Assembly (NCBI GenBank): GCA_028715725.1
Contig: JAQURG010000030.1
Span: 1 to 40,237 of the forward strand
Direction: 5' to 3'
Origin: Methylococcales bacterium
GTDB lineage: Bacteria > Pseudomonadota > Gammaproteobacteria > Methylococcales > Methylomonadaceae
DNA: 40,237 nt
Shown: in pieces, positions 27,264 to 35,845 of the stretch
How the letters are laid out: the number at the start of each line of letters is the position of its first letter
Position numbering within the stretch: the stretch's first letter is position 1
Position numbers and translations under genes: made by a program
The notes under the pieces: generated by a model
What the model saw: the letters and a program-made list of their open reading frames with translations, nothing else
Database searches by the model: none
What the model was told of the DNA's origin: nothing

Positions 27264-29473
27264 AAATAATCTTTCTCTGTCTATTCTCACTGATTACCGA
27301 TTCAGCAGTTGCATTAACGAATGACGAGTTATTGCCACCTGAACAGGCATTTAAAATTTTTGCAAAAGCAGTCGCTTCCGATCAGCTTGAAGTTTCCTGG
27401 GATATTGCCGAAGGTTATTACCTTTATCGCAACAAGATAAATTTTGAGTCTAAAACTGAACAAATTCCTACGTTGACCCCTGCCTTCCCGCCAGGTGAGA
27501 CCAAGCACGATGAATTTTTCGGTGATGTGGTTATCTACCGGAATGCGCTGAAGGTACCTGTTTCATTGAAACAAAACGGAACTTCTTCAATACAGCTCCA
27601 GGTGCACTACCATGGTTGTACTGACAAGGGCATCTGTTATCCGCCATTAAGTAAAACTTTCGATATCGCTCTGCCGGCGGCAACATCTATTGCCAAAGCT
27701 AATCCGTTTTTGCGGCTGGCCAAGGGAATCAGCGTATTTAACTCAAACCAAGCCAGTGATGAATTATTGCCTCCTGAACAGGCTTTCCAGTTCTTCGCCT
27801 CGGTAAAAGACACTAACACGTTACATGTTAATTGGGAAATTGCTAAAGATTATTATCTCTACCGCGAAAAAGTGGAGCTTGAATTAATTGACGCGGCGGG
27901 CGTAAAAATCGGCGATTATTCGATGCCCAGAGGCACGCCCAAACATGATGAAGCCTTCGGTCAGGTTGAAATATTCCACAATGAACTTGACTTTGACCTG
28001 CCTCTTATTCGCACCAGCAGCTCAGCGCAAGCCATTACCTTGCAGGCAAAATATCAGGGCTGCGCCGATCGCGGCGTTTGCTATCCGCCGATGACTAAAA
28101 AAATCGCTCTGGAACTTCCTGTCATGCGAGGAACTGCGCCGACGCCACTGCCTGCACTTTCCGAACAGGATCAGATTGTGCAATCCTTGCAGCATGACAG
28201 CCTGGCGATGACATTGGTCAGCTTTTTTGGCTTCGGATTATTGTTGTCCCTGACTCCGTGCATTTTCCCGATGATTCCAATTTTATCAGGCATCATTGTA
28301 GGACATGGCAACCATATCACCACCACCCGGGCGTTCTTACTCTCTCTGAGTTATGTTATAGCTTCAGCCCTGACTTATACGGCTTTTGGCATACTCGCCG
28401 CGCTATTTGGCAGCAATTTGCAAGCAACCTTTCAACAGCCCTGGATTATCGGACTATTCAGCGCTATTTTTGTTCTGCTGTCCTTATCCATGTTCGGCTT
28501 TTATAATCTGGAATTGCCCAATTCCATCAAGACCAGACTGCACAACTCCAGCGTAAGGCACCAGGACGGCTCGCTATGGGGTGCAGCTATCATGGGCTCA
28601 TTATCCTCTCTTATCGTAGGACCTTGTGTCGCAGCCCCTTTAGCCGGCGCATTAATCTATATCGGCCAGACCGGTAATGCTGTCCTAGGCGGTTGCGCCC
28701 TGTTTGCCATGGGCTTAGGCATGGGTGTCCCGCTACTATTATTAGGAGCCTCGGCCGGAAAATTATTGCCAAAAGCCGGAGGCTGGCTCAATTCAACCAA
28801 AGCGGTTTTTGGCGTTATTATGCTGGCGGTTGCAGTCTGGATGTTGAGCCGTATTTTGCCGCCCGCCGTCACGCTGTTACTCTGGGCCATGCTGCTTATC
28901 CTGCCGGCCATTTATCTGAATGCCATTGACCCGCTGCCTGCCAACAGCTCCGGCTGGCGCAAGCTATGGAAAGGCTTGGGTTTAATGATGCTGGCTTATG
29001 GCTTGTTGCTGCTGGTCGGCTTTAGTATTGGCAACAGCAATCCGTTAAAACCGCTGCAAGGATTCACCCTGGGCAACGCGCAAGCTAACACGGAGACTAA
29101 AAAAGAAGGGCTCGTCTTTACCAGAGTCTCGTCTTTAGCAGAGCTGGAAGCCAGGATTCAACAAGCGCAAGCTAATCATCAAACCGTCATGCTGGATTTC
29201 TATGCCGACTGGTGTATATCGTGCAAGGAAATGGAAGCCTATACCTTTACAGACCCCAAGGTAAAGCAGGCCTTGGCTAATTTTGTGCTGCTGCAAGCCG
29301 ATGTCACTAAAAACTCGGAGGATGACAAAGCCCTGCTGGCAAAATTCAAGCTAATCGGACCACCGGCAATTTTATTTTTCGGCCCAGGCAATCAGGAGAA
29401 TACCGCGCACCGCGTTATCGGCTATCAGGATGCCGAAACTTTTATTAAAACACTGCAACAGGTCAGATCATGA
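27251..29473 (+). CDS. dsbD: Thiol:disulfide interchange protein DsbD with duplicated N-terminal domain
   Basis: Carries reducing power from cytoplasmic thioredoxin across the inner membrane to periplasmic thiol proteins. After a signal peptide (about 22 residues) there are two DsbD-alpha domains in tandem, where E. coli has one. Their starts match (DELLPPEQAF), and each has its Cys pair: Cys123/Cys129 and Cys271/Cys277 in the pattern GCxDxGxCYPP. The membrane domain (~320-600) has Cys337 in TPCIFP and Cys459 in GPCVAAP. The C-terminal thioredoxin domain has WCISC (Cys655, Cys658). All redox cysteines are kept. It overlaps cutA by 13 bases and tlpA by 4. At 740 residues it is longer than the usual ~570-600, the excess being the extra domain. 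Confidence 0.95.
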   Translation: MPPLKIIFLCLFSLITDSAVALTNDELLPPEQAFKIFAKAVASDQLEVSWDIAEGYYLYRNKINFESKTEQIPTLTPAFPPGETKHDEFFGDVVIYRNALKVPVSLKQNGTSSIQLQVHYHGCTDKGICYPPLSKTFDIALPAATSIAKANPFLRLAKGISVFNSNQASDELLPPEQAFQFFASVKDTNTLHVNWEIAKDYYLYREKVELELIDAAGVKIGDYSMPRGTPKHDEAFGQVEIFHNELDFDLPLIRTSSSAQAITLQAKYQGCADRGVCYPPMTKKIALELPVMRGTAPTPLPALSEQDQIVQSLQHDSLAMTLVSFFGFGLLLSLTPCIFPMIPILSGIIVGHGNHITTTRAFLLSLSYVIASALTYTAFGILAALFGSNLQATFQQPWIIGLFSAIFVLLSLSMFGFYNLELPNSIKTRLHNSSVRHQDGSLWGAAIMGSLSSLIVGPCVAAPLAGALIYIGQTGNAVLGGCALFAMGLGMGVPLLLLGASAGKLLPKAGGWLNSTKAVFGVIMLAVAVWMLSRILPPAVTLLLWAMLLILPAIYLNAIDPLPANSSGWRKLWKGLGLMMLAYGLLLLVGFSIGNSNPLKPLQGFTLGNAQANTETKKEGLVFTRVSSLAELEARIQQAQANHQTVMLDFYADWCISCKEMEAYTFTDPKVKQALANFVLLQADVTKNSEDDKALLAKFKLIGPPAILFFGPGNQENTAHRVIGYQDAETFIKTLQQVRS

Positions 29474-29997
29474 AAAAAACAGGACTTTTTATTATTGTCG
29501 CCTTGCTTGCGCTGGGTGGCGGAATTGTCACCAAGGAACTTTTATCAAAAACTGCACAAACCAGTCAATCTCCTTTACCCGAGTTTAATCTGCCCGACGT
29601 ATCGGGCAATCCACACAGCATTTCGGAATGGCAAGGAAAAATACTGATCATCAATTTCTGGGCGACCTGGTGTACGCCCTGCCGCAAGGAAATTCCCGAG
29701 TTTATTGCGCTTCAGGAACAATATGCAGCTCGGGGGCTGCAATTTATCGGTATCGCCATAGACGATCAGGATGCTGTGAAAAAATACCTGACATCCATCA
29801 AAATCAATTATCCGATATTAATCGGCGACGTTACCGGCATTAGTCTGGCTCACCAGCTCGGCAACAGCATTGATGCCGTTCCCTTTACGATTATCGTCGA
29901 CCGGCAAGGCCAAATCGTACACCGGCATCCGGGAGAATTTTCCAAAGAGCAAATAACAGAGATTATTACACCGCTAATAACTGATGTTATGCAGTAG
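29470..29997 (+). CDS. TlpA-like membrane-anchored thioredoxin
   Basis: A 175-residue periplasmic thioredoxin held by one N-terminal membrane segment (residues 5-20). The active site is WCTPC (Cys68, Cys71) in INFWATWCTPCRKEIPEF; the cis-Pro region is AVPFTIIVDRQG. Its ATGA start/stop overlap with dsbD indicates coupling and suggests that DsbD keeps it reduced. Likely targets are cytochrome c or copper-protein cysteines, as for TlpA, ResA and CcmG, but the substrate is not evident. Confidence 0.92.
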   Translation: MKKTGLFIIVALLALGGGIVTKELLSKTAQTSQSPLPEFNLPDVSGNPHSISEWQGKILIINFWATWCTPCRKEIPEFIALQEQYAARGLQFIGIAIDDQDAVKKYLTSIKINYPILIGDVTGISLAHQLGNSIDAVPFTIIVDRQGQIVHRHPGEFSKEQITEIITPLITDVMQ

Positions 29998-30065
29998 CTA
30001 AATAAATTTTTAGGACGATAAACAAAAATAGGAAAGTTCAAAGTCAGGTATATATAAATTGTTTT

Positions 30066-30108
30066 CGAACCGGAACAGCGATCCTGCCGTAACATTTTAT
30101 CCGGTTCG
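30066..30108. repeat. 9-bp inverted repeat before aroQ
   Basis: CGAACCGGA (30066-30074) and TCCGGTTCG (30100-30108) are perfect inverted repeats around a 25-base loop. No T-run follows. It may be a hairpin at the end of the cutA-dsbD-tlpA transcript or an operator. Confidence 0.5.
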
Positions 30109-30266
30109 TCCAGTTAATCCTGCTTGAATAAAGCGATAACCTTAAAAACTTTCTATACCGAAAAATTTATGTCAGCCTCAAGTATTGGCGCAAACTAGAG
30201 GCCTTTTGTCGTTAACTTTTGCAAAAATCATTATATCTGGACAAAAACTCTTAACTCGGTAAAATT

Positions 30267-30287
30267 AGCGGTTAAAAACCGCTTTTT
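30267..30287 (+). terminator. Terminator-like hairpin just before aroQ
   Basis: AGCGGTT (30267-30273), loop AAA, AACCGCT (30277-30283), then a run of T to 30287. The shape is that of an intrinsic terminator, 19 bases before the aroQ start. It could end transcripts from upstream or act as an attenuator in the leader of aroQ-accB-accC. Confidence 0.6.
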
Positions 30288-30306
30288 AATTTACCAATCG
30301 ACTACT

Positions 30307-30753
30307 GTGGCAACCATTACTGTTTTAAATGGCCCGAATTTAAATTTACTGGGCATACGCGAACCTGGCCATTACGGAAATGAGACACTCGCCAATATAC
30401 AGCAAGCGCTTGAAAAAAAATCGGCTGAATTAAAGCATCGGCTTGATTTTCATCAAAGTAATGCGGAGCATCAAATCGTTGAGCTGATTCATCAGGCTTA
30501 CTACGATAAGGTTGATTTTATTATTATCAATCCAGCCGCGTTTACTCATACCAGCGTCGCCATTCGTGATGCACTGCTGGCATCCAGAATCCCATTTATA
30601 GAGGTTCACTTATCAAACGTCCAAGCGCGCGAACCTTTTAGAAAACATTCCTATTTCTCGGATATTGCCAAAGGCGTTATCTGCGGACTAGGGGCAACAG
30701 GATACGAACTGGCCTTGCTGGCCGCTCATCAGATATTAACCGAGAGACCATAA
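30307..30753 (+). CDS. aroQ: Type II 3-dehydroquinate dehydratase
   Basis: Third step of the shikimate pathway: 3-dehydroquinate to 3-dehydroshikimate. The 148-residue length and the motifs [33 protein letters not shown] and EVHLSN identify the type II enzyme. The start is GTG and has no clear ribosome site, which is unusual. accB follows after 3 bases, so aroQ, accB and accC form one operon, an order also found in Pseudomonas. Confidence 0.96.
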   Translation: MATITVLNGPNLNLLGIREPGHYGNETLANIQQALEKKSAELKHRLDFHQSNAEHQIVELIHQAYYDKVDFIIINPAAFTHTSVAIRDALLASRIPFIEVHLSNVQAREPFRKHSYFSDIAKGVICGLGATGYELALLAAHQILTERP

Positions 30754-30756
30754 TTT

Positions 30757-31200
30757 ATGGATATTAGAAAAATAAAAAAACTCATCGAAATTATCGAAGA
30801 ATCCGACATAGCCGAACTGGAAATCAAGGAAGGCGAAGAAGCGATCCGTATCAGCCGGTATTCCGCTGCGCCTCCGCAAGTCGTCTATTCATCTGCGCCT
30901 TCTGCTTCGCCTGCGCTGGGCGCACCCCAGACTGCTCCGGCAGTCGCTGCGGAAGAAAAAATATCCGGGCATGTCGTCAAGTCACCCATGGTGGGTACGT
31001 TTTACCGGTCAGCATCGCCTGGCACGAAAGTTTTCGTGGAAATTGGGCAATCGGTGATGGTAGGCGATACATTATGCATCATTGAAGCGATGAAGATTCT
31101 TAATCAAATTGAAGCCGACCAAACCGGGACTGTTACTAAAATTCTGGTTGATAACGCTGAGCCTGTCGAATATGGCCAACCCTTATTCATCATTGAATAA
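30757..31200 (+). CDS. accB: Biotin carboxyl carrier protein of acetyl-CoA carboxylase
   Basis: Carries the biotin of acetyl-CoA carboxylase, the committed step of fatty acid synthesis. Residues 1-40 form the N-terminal domain, 42-72 are an Ala/Pro-rich linker and 75-147 the biotinyl domain. The biotin site is EAMKIL with Lys113. Length 147 is normal. In E. coli AccB regulates its own operon; nothing in the sequence shows this directly here. accC begins 21 bases later. Confidence 0.97.
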   Translation: MDIRKIKKLIEIIEESDIAELEIKEGEEAIRISRYSAAPPQVVYSSAPSASPALGAPQTAPAVAAEEKISGHVVKSPMVGTFYRSASPGTKVFVEIGQSVMVGDTLCIIEAMKILNQIEADQTGTVTKILVDNAEPVEYGQPLFIIE

Positions 31201-31221
31201 CACGGAAAACGAGGGATACTC

Positions 31222-32565
31222 ATGTTCGACAAAATTGTCATCGCCAATCGAGGCGAAATTGCACTGCGTATATTACGCGCATGCAGAGAATTAGGCGTCA
31301 AGGTCGTTGCCGTCCATTCCGAGGCAGACCGGGACCTGAAACATGTACGTCTGGCCGATGAATCGGTCTGCATTGGTCCAGCCGCATCTGCTGACAGCTA
31401 TCTGAATATTCCGGCAATAATCAGCGCCGCCGAAGTAACTGATGCGGAAGCTATCCATCCGGGTTACGGCTTTCTGTCCGAAAATGCTGATTTTTCTGAA
31501 AAAGTGAAACAAAGTGGTTTTGTTTTTATCGGCCCGAACGCTGAAACCATACGACTGATGGGTGACAAGATTTCTGCCAAGAACGCCATGCTGGCCGCCG
31601 GAATTCCATGCGTCCCAGGAAATAATGACCCTCTGTCAGATGATGATAAAAAGAATCTCAAACTGGCGCGCGAAATCGGTTATCCGGTTATTATTAAAGC
31701 TGCCGGCGGCGGCGGCGGTCGAGGTATGCGAACTGTACATACAGAGCCGGCGCTCCTCAATGCCATTACCATGACCAAAGCTGAAGCCGCTAGCGCTTTC
31801 GGGAATCCAACTGTTTATATGGAAAAATTCCTGGAAGATCCGCGTCATATTGAGTTTCAAGTAATGGCAGACTCACACGGAAACGCCATTCATTTAGGTG
31901 AGCGCGACTGCTCCATGCAACGCCGCCATCAAAAAGTGGTTGAAGAAGCTCCAGCTCCGGGAATTACTGCCGAACAGCGAAAATTTATAGGCGATCGTTG
32001 CGCCAAGGCTTGTATTGATATCGGCTACCTGGGCGCCGGCACTTTTGAATTTTTGTATGAAAAAGGCGAATTCTATTTTATTGAAATGAATACTCGCGTA
32101 CAGGTCGAACACCCTGTTACCGAAATGGTGACCGGGTTTGATATCGTTAAGGAACAATTGCGTATTGCTGCCGGCGAACCCTTATCGATTACTCAGGATC
32201 AAGTCAGAATTACCGGCCATGCCATCGAATGCCGTTTAAATGCCGAAGATCCAAAAACTTTCATGCCCTGTCCCGGCAAGATTGAACAGTTTCATATGCC
32301 CGGCGGCCCCGGTATTCGCTGTGAAACTCATATTTATAATGGCTATAAGGTGCCGCCCTATTACGATTCCATGATCGGCAAACTGATCGCTCACGGCGAC
32401 AACCGGAAAAGCGCCATTGCCCGCATGAATACGGCATTAAATGAAATAATCATAGACGGCATTAAAACCAATATCCCGCTACAGCAGGAAATTATGAATG
32501 ACAGCGCTTTCGCAATGGGCGAGCAAAATATCCATTATCTGGAAAAAAAGCTGGGTATTTATTAA
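31222..32565 (+). CDS. accC: Acetyl-CoA carboxylase, biotin carboxylase subunit
   Basis: Carboxylates biotin on AccB with ATP and bicarbonate. The 447-residue length matches the family (E. coli 449). It has the N-terminal biotin carboxylase fold, the ATP-grasp loop GGGGGRGM (162-169), with the ATP-binding lysine in IIKAA just before it, and the active-site region [19 protein letters not shown] 7 bases upstream marks the start. The operon probably ends here, at the palindrome cluster before prmA. Confidence 0.98.
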   Translation: MFDKIVIANRGEIALRILRACRELGVKVVAVHSEADRDLKHVRLADESVCIGPAASADSYLNIPAIISAAEVTDAEAIHPGYGFLSENADFSEKVKQSGFVFIGPNAETIRLMGDKISAKNAMLAAGIPCVPGNNDPLSDDDKKNLKLAREIGYPVIIKAAGGGGGRGMRTVHTEPALLNAITMTKAEAASAFGNPTVYMEKFLEDPRHIEFQVMADSHGNAIHLGERDCSMQRRHQKVVEEAPAPGITAEQRKFIGDRCAKACIDIGYLGAGTFEFLYEKGEFYFIEMNTRVQVEHPVTEMVTGFDIVKEQLRIAAGEPLSITQDQVRITGHAIECRLNAEDPKTFMPCPGKIEQFHMPGGPGIRCETHIYNGYKVPPYYDSMIGKLIAHGDNRKSAIARMNTALNEIIIDGIKTNIPLQQEIMNDSAFAMGEQNIHYLEKKLGIY

Positions 32566-32572
32566 ATAATAA

Positions 32573-32640
32573 AGCGGCTCAGCCGCTAAAGGATTAGCGG
32601 CTACTGCTGCATCTCGCCATGGATGGCGCATAGCGTGCAG
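32573..32640. repeat. Palindrome cluster between accC and prmA
   Basis: Two hairpins in 70 bases. The first is AGCGGC TCA GCCGCT (32573-32587), with a third AGCGGCT at 32596-32602. The second has inner arms CGCCAT / ATGGCG (32615-32620, 32623-32628) within outer arms CTGCA / TGCAG (32607-32611, 32636-32640). It looks like a REP-like element, and could stabilise the accBC message or end it. No T-run follows. Confidence 0.55.
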
Positions 32641-32676
32641 ACGTAACGCAACCATTCTCTTCTCAAAATTTTTAAT

Positions 32677-33555
32677 ATGGCCTGGCACCAGATTTCCGTT
32701 ATCACCAATGAAAATGTTGCTCCCCTGCTTGCTGATTTCTTCAGCAATCTCGGCGCAGTATCGGTCACTTATATGGATGCTGAGGACGAACCTGTTTACG
32801 AACCCGCTATCGGTGAAACCAAAATATGGACTAACACTCAGGTTATCGCACTGTTTGAACTGGATGCTGAACCGGAGCTTATAAAAACTTTAGTTTTACG
32901 GCAGTTTAAGAAAGAGGATTTGCATAACTGGCTGCACGAAGAGGTTGCCGATCAGAAATGGGAACGCGCCTGGATGGAATATTACAAGCCGATGAAATTT
33001 GCCGGCAGTCTCTGGGTTTGCCCGACGGATCAGGAACAAGTTGAACCCGGCACGGTTTGCCTGACTCTGGACCCGGGACTTGCCTTCGGCACAGGCACGC
33101 ATCCAACGACGGCATTATGTCTGGAATGGCTGGCCAACCACGACCTGGCGGGGAAAACCGTCATCGATTACGGCTGTGGCTCCGGCATATTGGCTGTTGC
33201 CGCAATATTGCTGGGGTCTAAAATTGCTCATGCGGTCGATATTGATCCGCAAGCGTTAACGGCCACCCAAAGCAACGCATTAAAAAACAATGTTCAGGAT
33301 AGAGTTCACTGCTATCTGCCTGAACAATTTGCACCCTTTCAGGCTGATATTGTATTGGCCAATATTCTGGCAAAACCGTTAATAGAAATGTCGGAGCAGA
33401 TTTGCGCATTGCTTGCTCCGGGAGGTCAGCTAGTATTGTCAGGCATTCTGTATGAACAGGCCGAATCCGTTATCGATGCTTACCAGCCCAATATTGCCTT
33501 TAAGCCCCTGGTGCAGCAGGAAGACTGGATCAGGCTGGACGGCGTCAAACACTAG
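32677..33555 (+). CDS. prmA: Ribosomal protein L11 methyltransferase
   Basis: Trimethylates lysines and the N-terminus of ribosomal protein L11. Length 292 is usual. An N-terminal recognition domain (1-~60) is followed by the methyltransferase with GTGTHPTT (138-145), the SAM-binding motif DYGCGSG (164-170) and VLANILAKPL in the catalytic loop position. It follows accC by 111 bases. The order accC-prmA is common in Gammaproteobacteria. Confidence 0.96.
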   Translation: MAWHQISVITNENVAPLLADFFSNLGAVSVTYMDAEDEPVYEPAIGETKIWTNTQVIALFELDAEPELIKTLVLRQFKKEDLHNWLHEEVADQKWERAWMEYYKPMKFAGSLWVCPTDQEQVEPGTVCLTLDPGLAFGTGTHPTTALCLEWLANHDLAGKTVIDYGCGSGILAVAAILLGSKIAHAVDIDPQALTATQSNALKNNVQDRVHCYLPEQFAPFQADIVLANILAKPLIEMSEQICALLAPGGQLVLSGILYEQAESVIDAYQPNIAFKPLVQQEDWIRLDGVKH

Positions 33556-33738
33556 CAGACCGCCCTTGCCTGGAGCCAGAGCCGATCGGGTCTTGCTCCG
33601 GCATATTGCTATTTAAACTGGCATCCTTCAGAAAACGGTTACGCCTTGTTCATTGCCCTCTGTCAGAAAGCACGAAAATAAAAGGCACAGCCTTAAAACC
33701 CGTCTCACTTAATTTCCACTTTAACATCAGACTGATTT

Positions 33739-34935
33739 ATGTCGCACCCTGAAATCTATTTGAAAAAGAACGAAGACAAACGCTTGCGCAAGGGACATCT
33801 GTGGGTTTTCAGCAATGAAGTTGACACCAAACGCTCGCCTCTTGAACAATTCTCGGCAGGGGACCTGGTACAGGTTAAAAGCGATGATGGCAAGATATTG
33901 GGTACCGCGTATATCAATCCGCAGACCCTTGTTTGTGCTCGCCTGTTGTCTAAAAAGCCCAACCTGAAATGCGGCGTGAATTTTTTTAAAGAGCGTTTGA
34001 CTACCGCCCTGGCCTTGCGTGAGAAAATTTTTGCAAAGCCCTACTACCGCCTCGTTTTTAGTGAAAGCGATGGCTTGCCCGGTTTAGTCATTGATCGCTT
34101 TGGACCGGTCTTATCAGTTCAGATAACTACAGCAGGCATTGAGCGACGCAAAGAAGCATTGCTTGCCGCATTGGTTGAATTATTCAATCCAACCACCATC
34201 ATTCTGAAAAATGACAACAGCCAGCGGCAACTGGAAGGCTTGAGCCTGGAATCAGAGATCGCCTATGGACAGCTTCCTGAAACGCTTATCATCGAAGAAA
34301 ATGGCGCGCAATTTAAAGTTGATATTCTGGACGGCCAAAAAACCGGCTGGTTTTATGATCATCGGAGCAGCCGCGCGCTATTGGCAAATATTGCAAAAGA
34401 TCAGCGGGTGCTGGATTTATTTTCTTACACCGGAGCCTGGGGCATCCCTGCCGCCTTGGCCGGAGCATCTGAAGTGACTTGTGTCGATGCCTCTGAAGGC
34501 GCCTTGGCAATCGCCAAAGAAAACGCCGGCCTCAATCAGGTCGAGAATAAAATGCACTTTGTCCGCAGTGATGTTTTTGAATTTCTAAAGCAAGCCCGAC
34601 TGGAAAACCGGCTTTATGATATTATTGTGCTTGATCCGCCCGCATTAATTAAACGTAAAAAAGATTTTAAACAGGGATATGAAGCCTATCGACGATTAAA
34701 TCACCTTGCCCTCCAGGTATTGTCCAGGAATAGCATTCTGATTTCAGCCTCCTGTTCTTGTCACCTGAGCCGTGAAAATCTGCATGAAATTTTACGCTCA
34801 TCAGGACGACATATAGATCGGCACCTGGTGTTTTTTGCCAGCGGAGGACAAGGTCCCGATCATCCCATCGATCCCGCATCGCCTGAAACTGAATATTTAA
34901 AAACCTTCTTTTGCTCGGTTTCTTCAAATTTATAA
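33739..34935 (+). CDS. rlmI: 23S rRNA (cytosine-C5) methyltransferase, RlmI type
   Basis: A class I methyltransferase of 398 residues that methylates C1962 of 23S rRNA in E. coli. An N-terminal PUA domain (1-~70; RKGHLWVFSNEV) is followed by an EEHEE-like subdomain and the Rossmann core: VLDLFSYTGAWG (224-235), LDPPAL (298-303) and SASCSCHLS with Cys339 and Cys341, of which one is the likely catalytic nucleophile. No strong ribosome site precedes the ATG. Two small genes follow in the same direction. Confidence 0.93.
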   Translation: MSHPEIYLKKNEDKRLRKGHLWVFSNEVDTKRSPLEQFSAGDLVQVKSDDGKILGTAYINPQTLVCARLLSKKPNLKCGVNFFKERLTTALALREKIFAKPYYRLVFSESDGLPGLVIDRFGPVLSVQITTAGIERRKEALLAALVELFNPTTIILKNDNSQRQLEGLSLESEIAYGQLPETLIIEENGAQFKVDILDGQKTGWFYDHRSSRALLANIAKDQRVLDLFSYTGAWGIPAALAGASEVTCVDASEGALAIAKENAGLNQVENKMHFVRSDVFEFLKQARLENRLYDIIVLDPPALIKRKKDFKQGYEAYRRLNHLALQVLSRNSILISASCSCHLSRENLHEILRSSGRHIDRHLVFFASGGQGPDHPIDPASPETEYLKTFFCSVSSNL

Positions 34936-34953
34936 AATCATTGAGACATCTTT

Positions 34954-35142
34954 ATGCCCATTATAGAATATGAAAAATCATGTACTCTTTGCGGACAAAA
35001 AGTTATTTTGAAGAGTTTCACCCTGAACGCACCTGAAGGCCTGAAGATATTTTGCTGCCGCGGTTGCCTGAGTATTTATCAGCTCCTTAACTACAAATCC
35101 GCACCATCAATTAAACAATCATCACAAAATAAAAAAGGATAA
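34954..35142 (+). CDS. Stand-alone metal-binding domain like the N-terminus of copper P-type ATPases
   Basis: A 62-residue protein with CTLCG near the start (Cys10, Cys13) and CCRGC (Cys34, Cys35, Cys38), then IYQLL. This is the pattern of the zinc-ribbon-like domain (PF12156 as I recall) at the front of CcoI/FixI and CopA-type cation ATPases, here without an ATPase. It may bind copper or zinc. It ends 8 bases before the next gene and follows rlmI by 18 bases, so all three are likely co-transcribed. No transporter gene is nearby. Confidence 0.7.
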   Translation: MPIIEYEKSCTLCGQKVILKSFTLNAPEGLKIFCCRGCLSIYQLLNYKSAPSIKQSSQNKKG

Positions 35143-35150
35143 AATAAAAA

Positions 35151-35678
35151 ATGAAAGCATGCGATTCCTGTTCTGGCCGTGCTGAAATCGGCAAGCATCA
35201 TCAACAAGTCCCCGTTCTGCAAAGAGCCATAGGTCTGGTTTTTGTTTACCTGCCGATTCTGACATTGCCTTTTGTATTTATCAGCGCCTACCTCACTTAC
35301 TATCACTTACGTTTGATCGGCGGGAAAAATATCAAAACCCTGACTGATTTTCTTCCTGACAGAAGCAGCCATCGCTACAACCTGAAGAACCAAATCACTA
35401 TGGACGGCTCATTCAAAATGAGTCTGGCTCAATCAAGGCTGTACTGGATATTAAACTGCACCTGGTATTGCCCGGTCAGTGTTGCGCTTTTTGAATGGCA
35501 TGCTTATATGGTTAAAATCGTTGAGAACTGGTGGTGCCCGTTTACTCATGAGAAAAAAGAAGGCTACAGCAATGCCAAGATTGACAAGTCGTTCTGGCAT
35601 ATTTATCCGGGAGATTTAGCCAAACTGGACCAGGAAGACAGGGACAACCCTATCTGGAATGATTCCGCCGAAAAATAA
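35151..35678 (+). CDS. Unrecognised Cys-containing membrane protein
   Basis: I do not recognise this 175-residue protein. It starts with CDSC (Cys4, Cys7), has a strong membrane segment at about residues 25-50 and a second hydrophobic, Trp-rich stretch from about 97 to 128 with Cys103, Cys107 and Cys129. Histidines 116, 133 and 150 follow nearby. The Cys and His set suggests metal or heme binding, or disulfide chemistry. It is coupled closely to the metal-binding domain gene. The C-terminal tail is acidic and soluble. Confidence 0.65.
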   Translation: MKACDSCSGRAEIGKHHQQVPVLQRAIGLVFVYLPILTLPFVFISAYLTYYHLRLIGGKNIKTLTDFLPDRSSHRYNLKNQITMDGSFKMSLAQSRLYWILNCTWYCPVSVALFEWHAYMVKIVENWWCPFTHEKKEGYSNAKIDKSFWHIYPGDLAKLDQEDRDNPIWNDSAEK

Positions 35679-35727
35679 CAGCCTTAATAAAGTTTTTTAA
35701 CAAATGGCAGAATTAATCCTCTTGTTT

Positions 35728-35783
35728 ACCACAAGAATACGATTATCACGGAGAATAACATAGAACCTCGTATTCTTCGTGGT
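35728..35783. repeat. Long imperfect inverted repeat before dusB
   Basis: Left arm ACCAC-AAGAATACGA (35728-35742), right arm TCGTATTCTT-C-GTGGT (35768-35783): 15 paired bases with one bulged C around a 25-base loop. It resembles a worn copy of the common CCACGAAGAACACGAAG-type intergenic repeat of proteobacterial genomes. It may end the upstream transcript. Confidence 0.6.
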
Positions 35784-35845
35784 GATTAATAAATTAAAAA
35801 CTTTTGATCAATTACCGGTCGCATCAGCCCGCCCAATCTCAACTT

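Larger units (their letters stand above)
29998..30306 (+). promoter_or_regulatory. aroQ upstream region
   Basis: A 309-base gap with no gene. It contains a 9-bp inverted repeat and a terminator-like hairpin, both described separately. A possible sigma-70 promoter is TGGACA at 30238-30243, a 16-base spacer and TAAAAT at 30260-30265, but it would start transcription inside the hairpin, so an earlier promoter is more likely; none stands out. Confidence 0.35.

Noticed and set aside
30060-30075. TTCGAACC sequence resembling a tRNA T-loop
   Set aside because: No acceptor stem, anticodon arm or matching cloverleaf around it; it is part of a simple inverted repeat.
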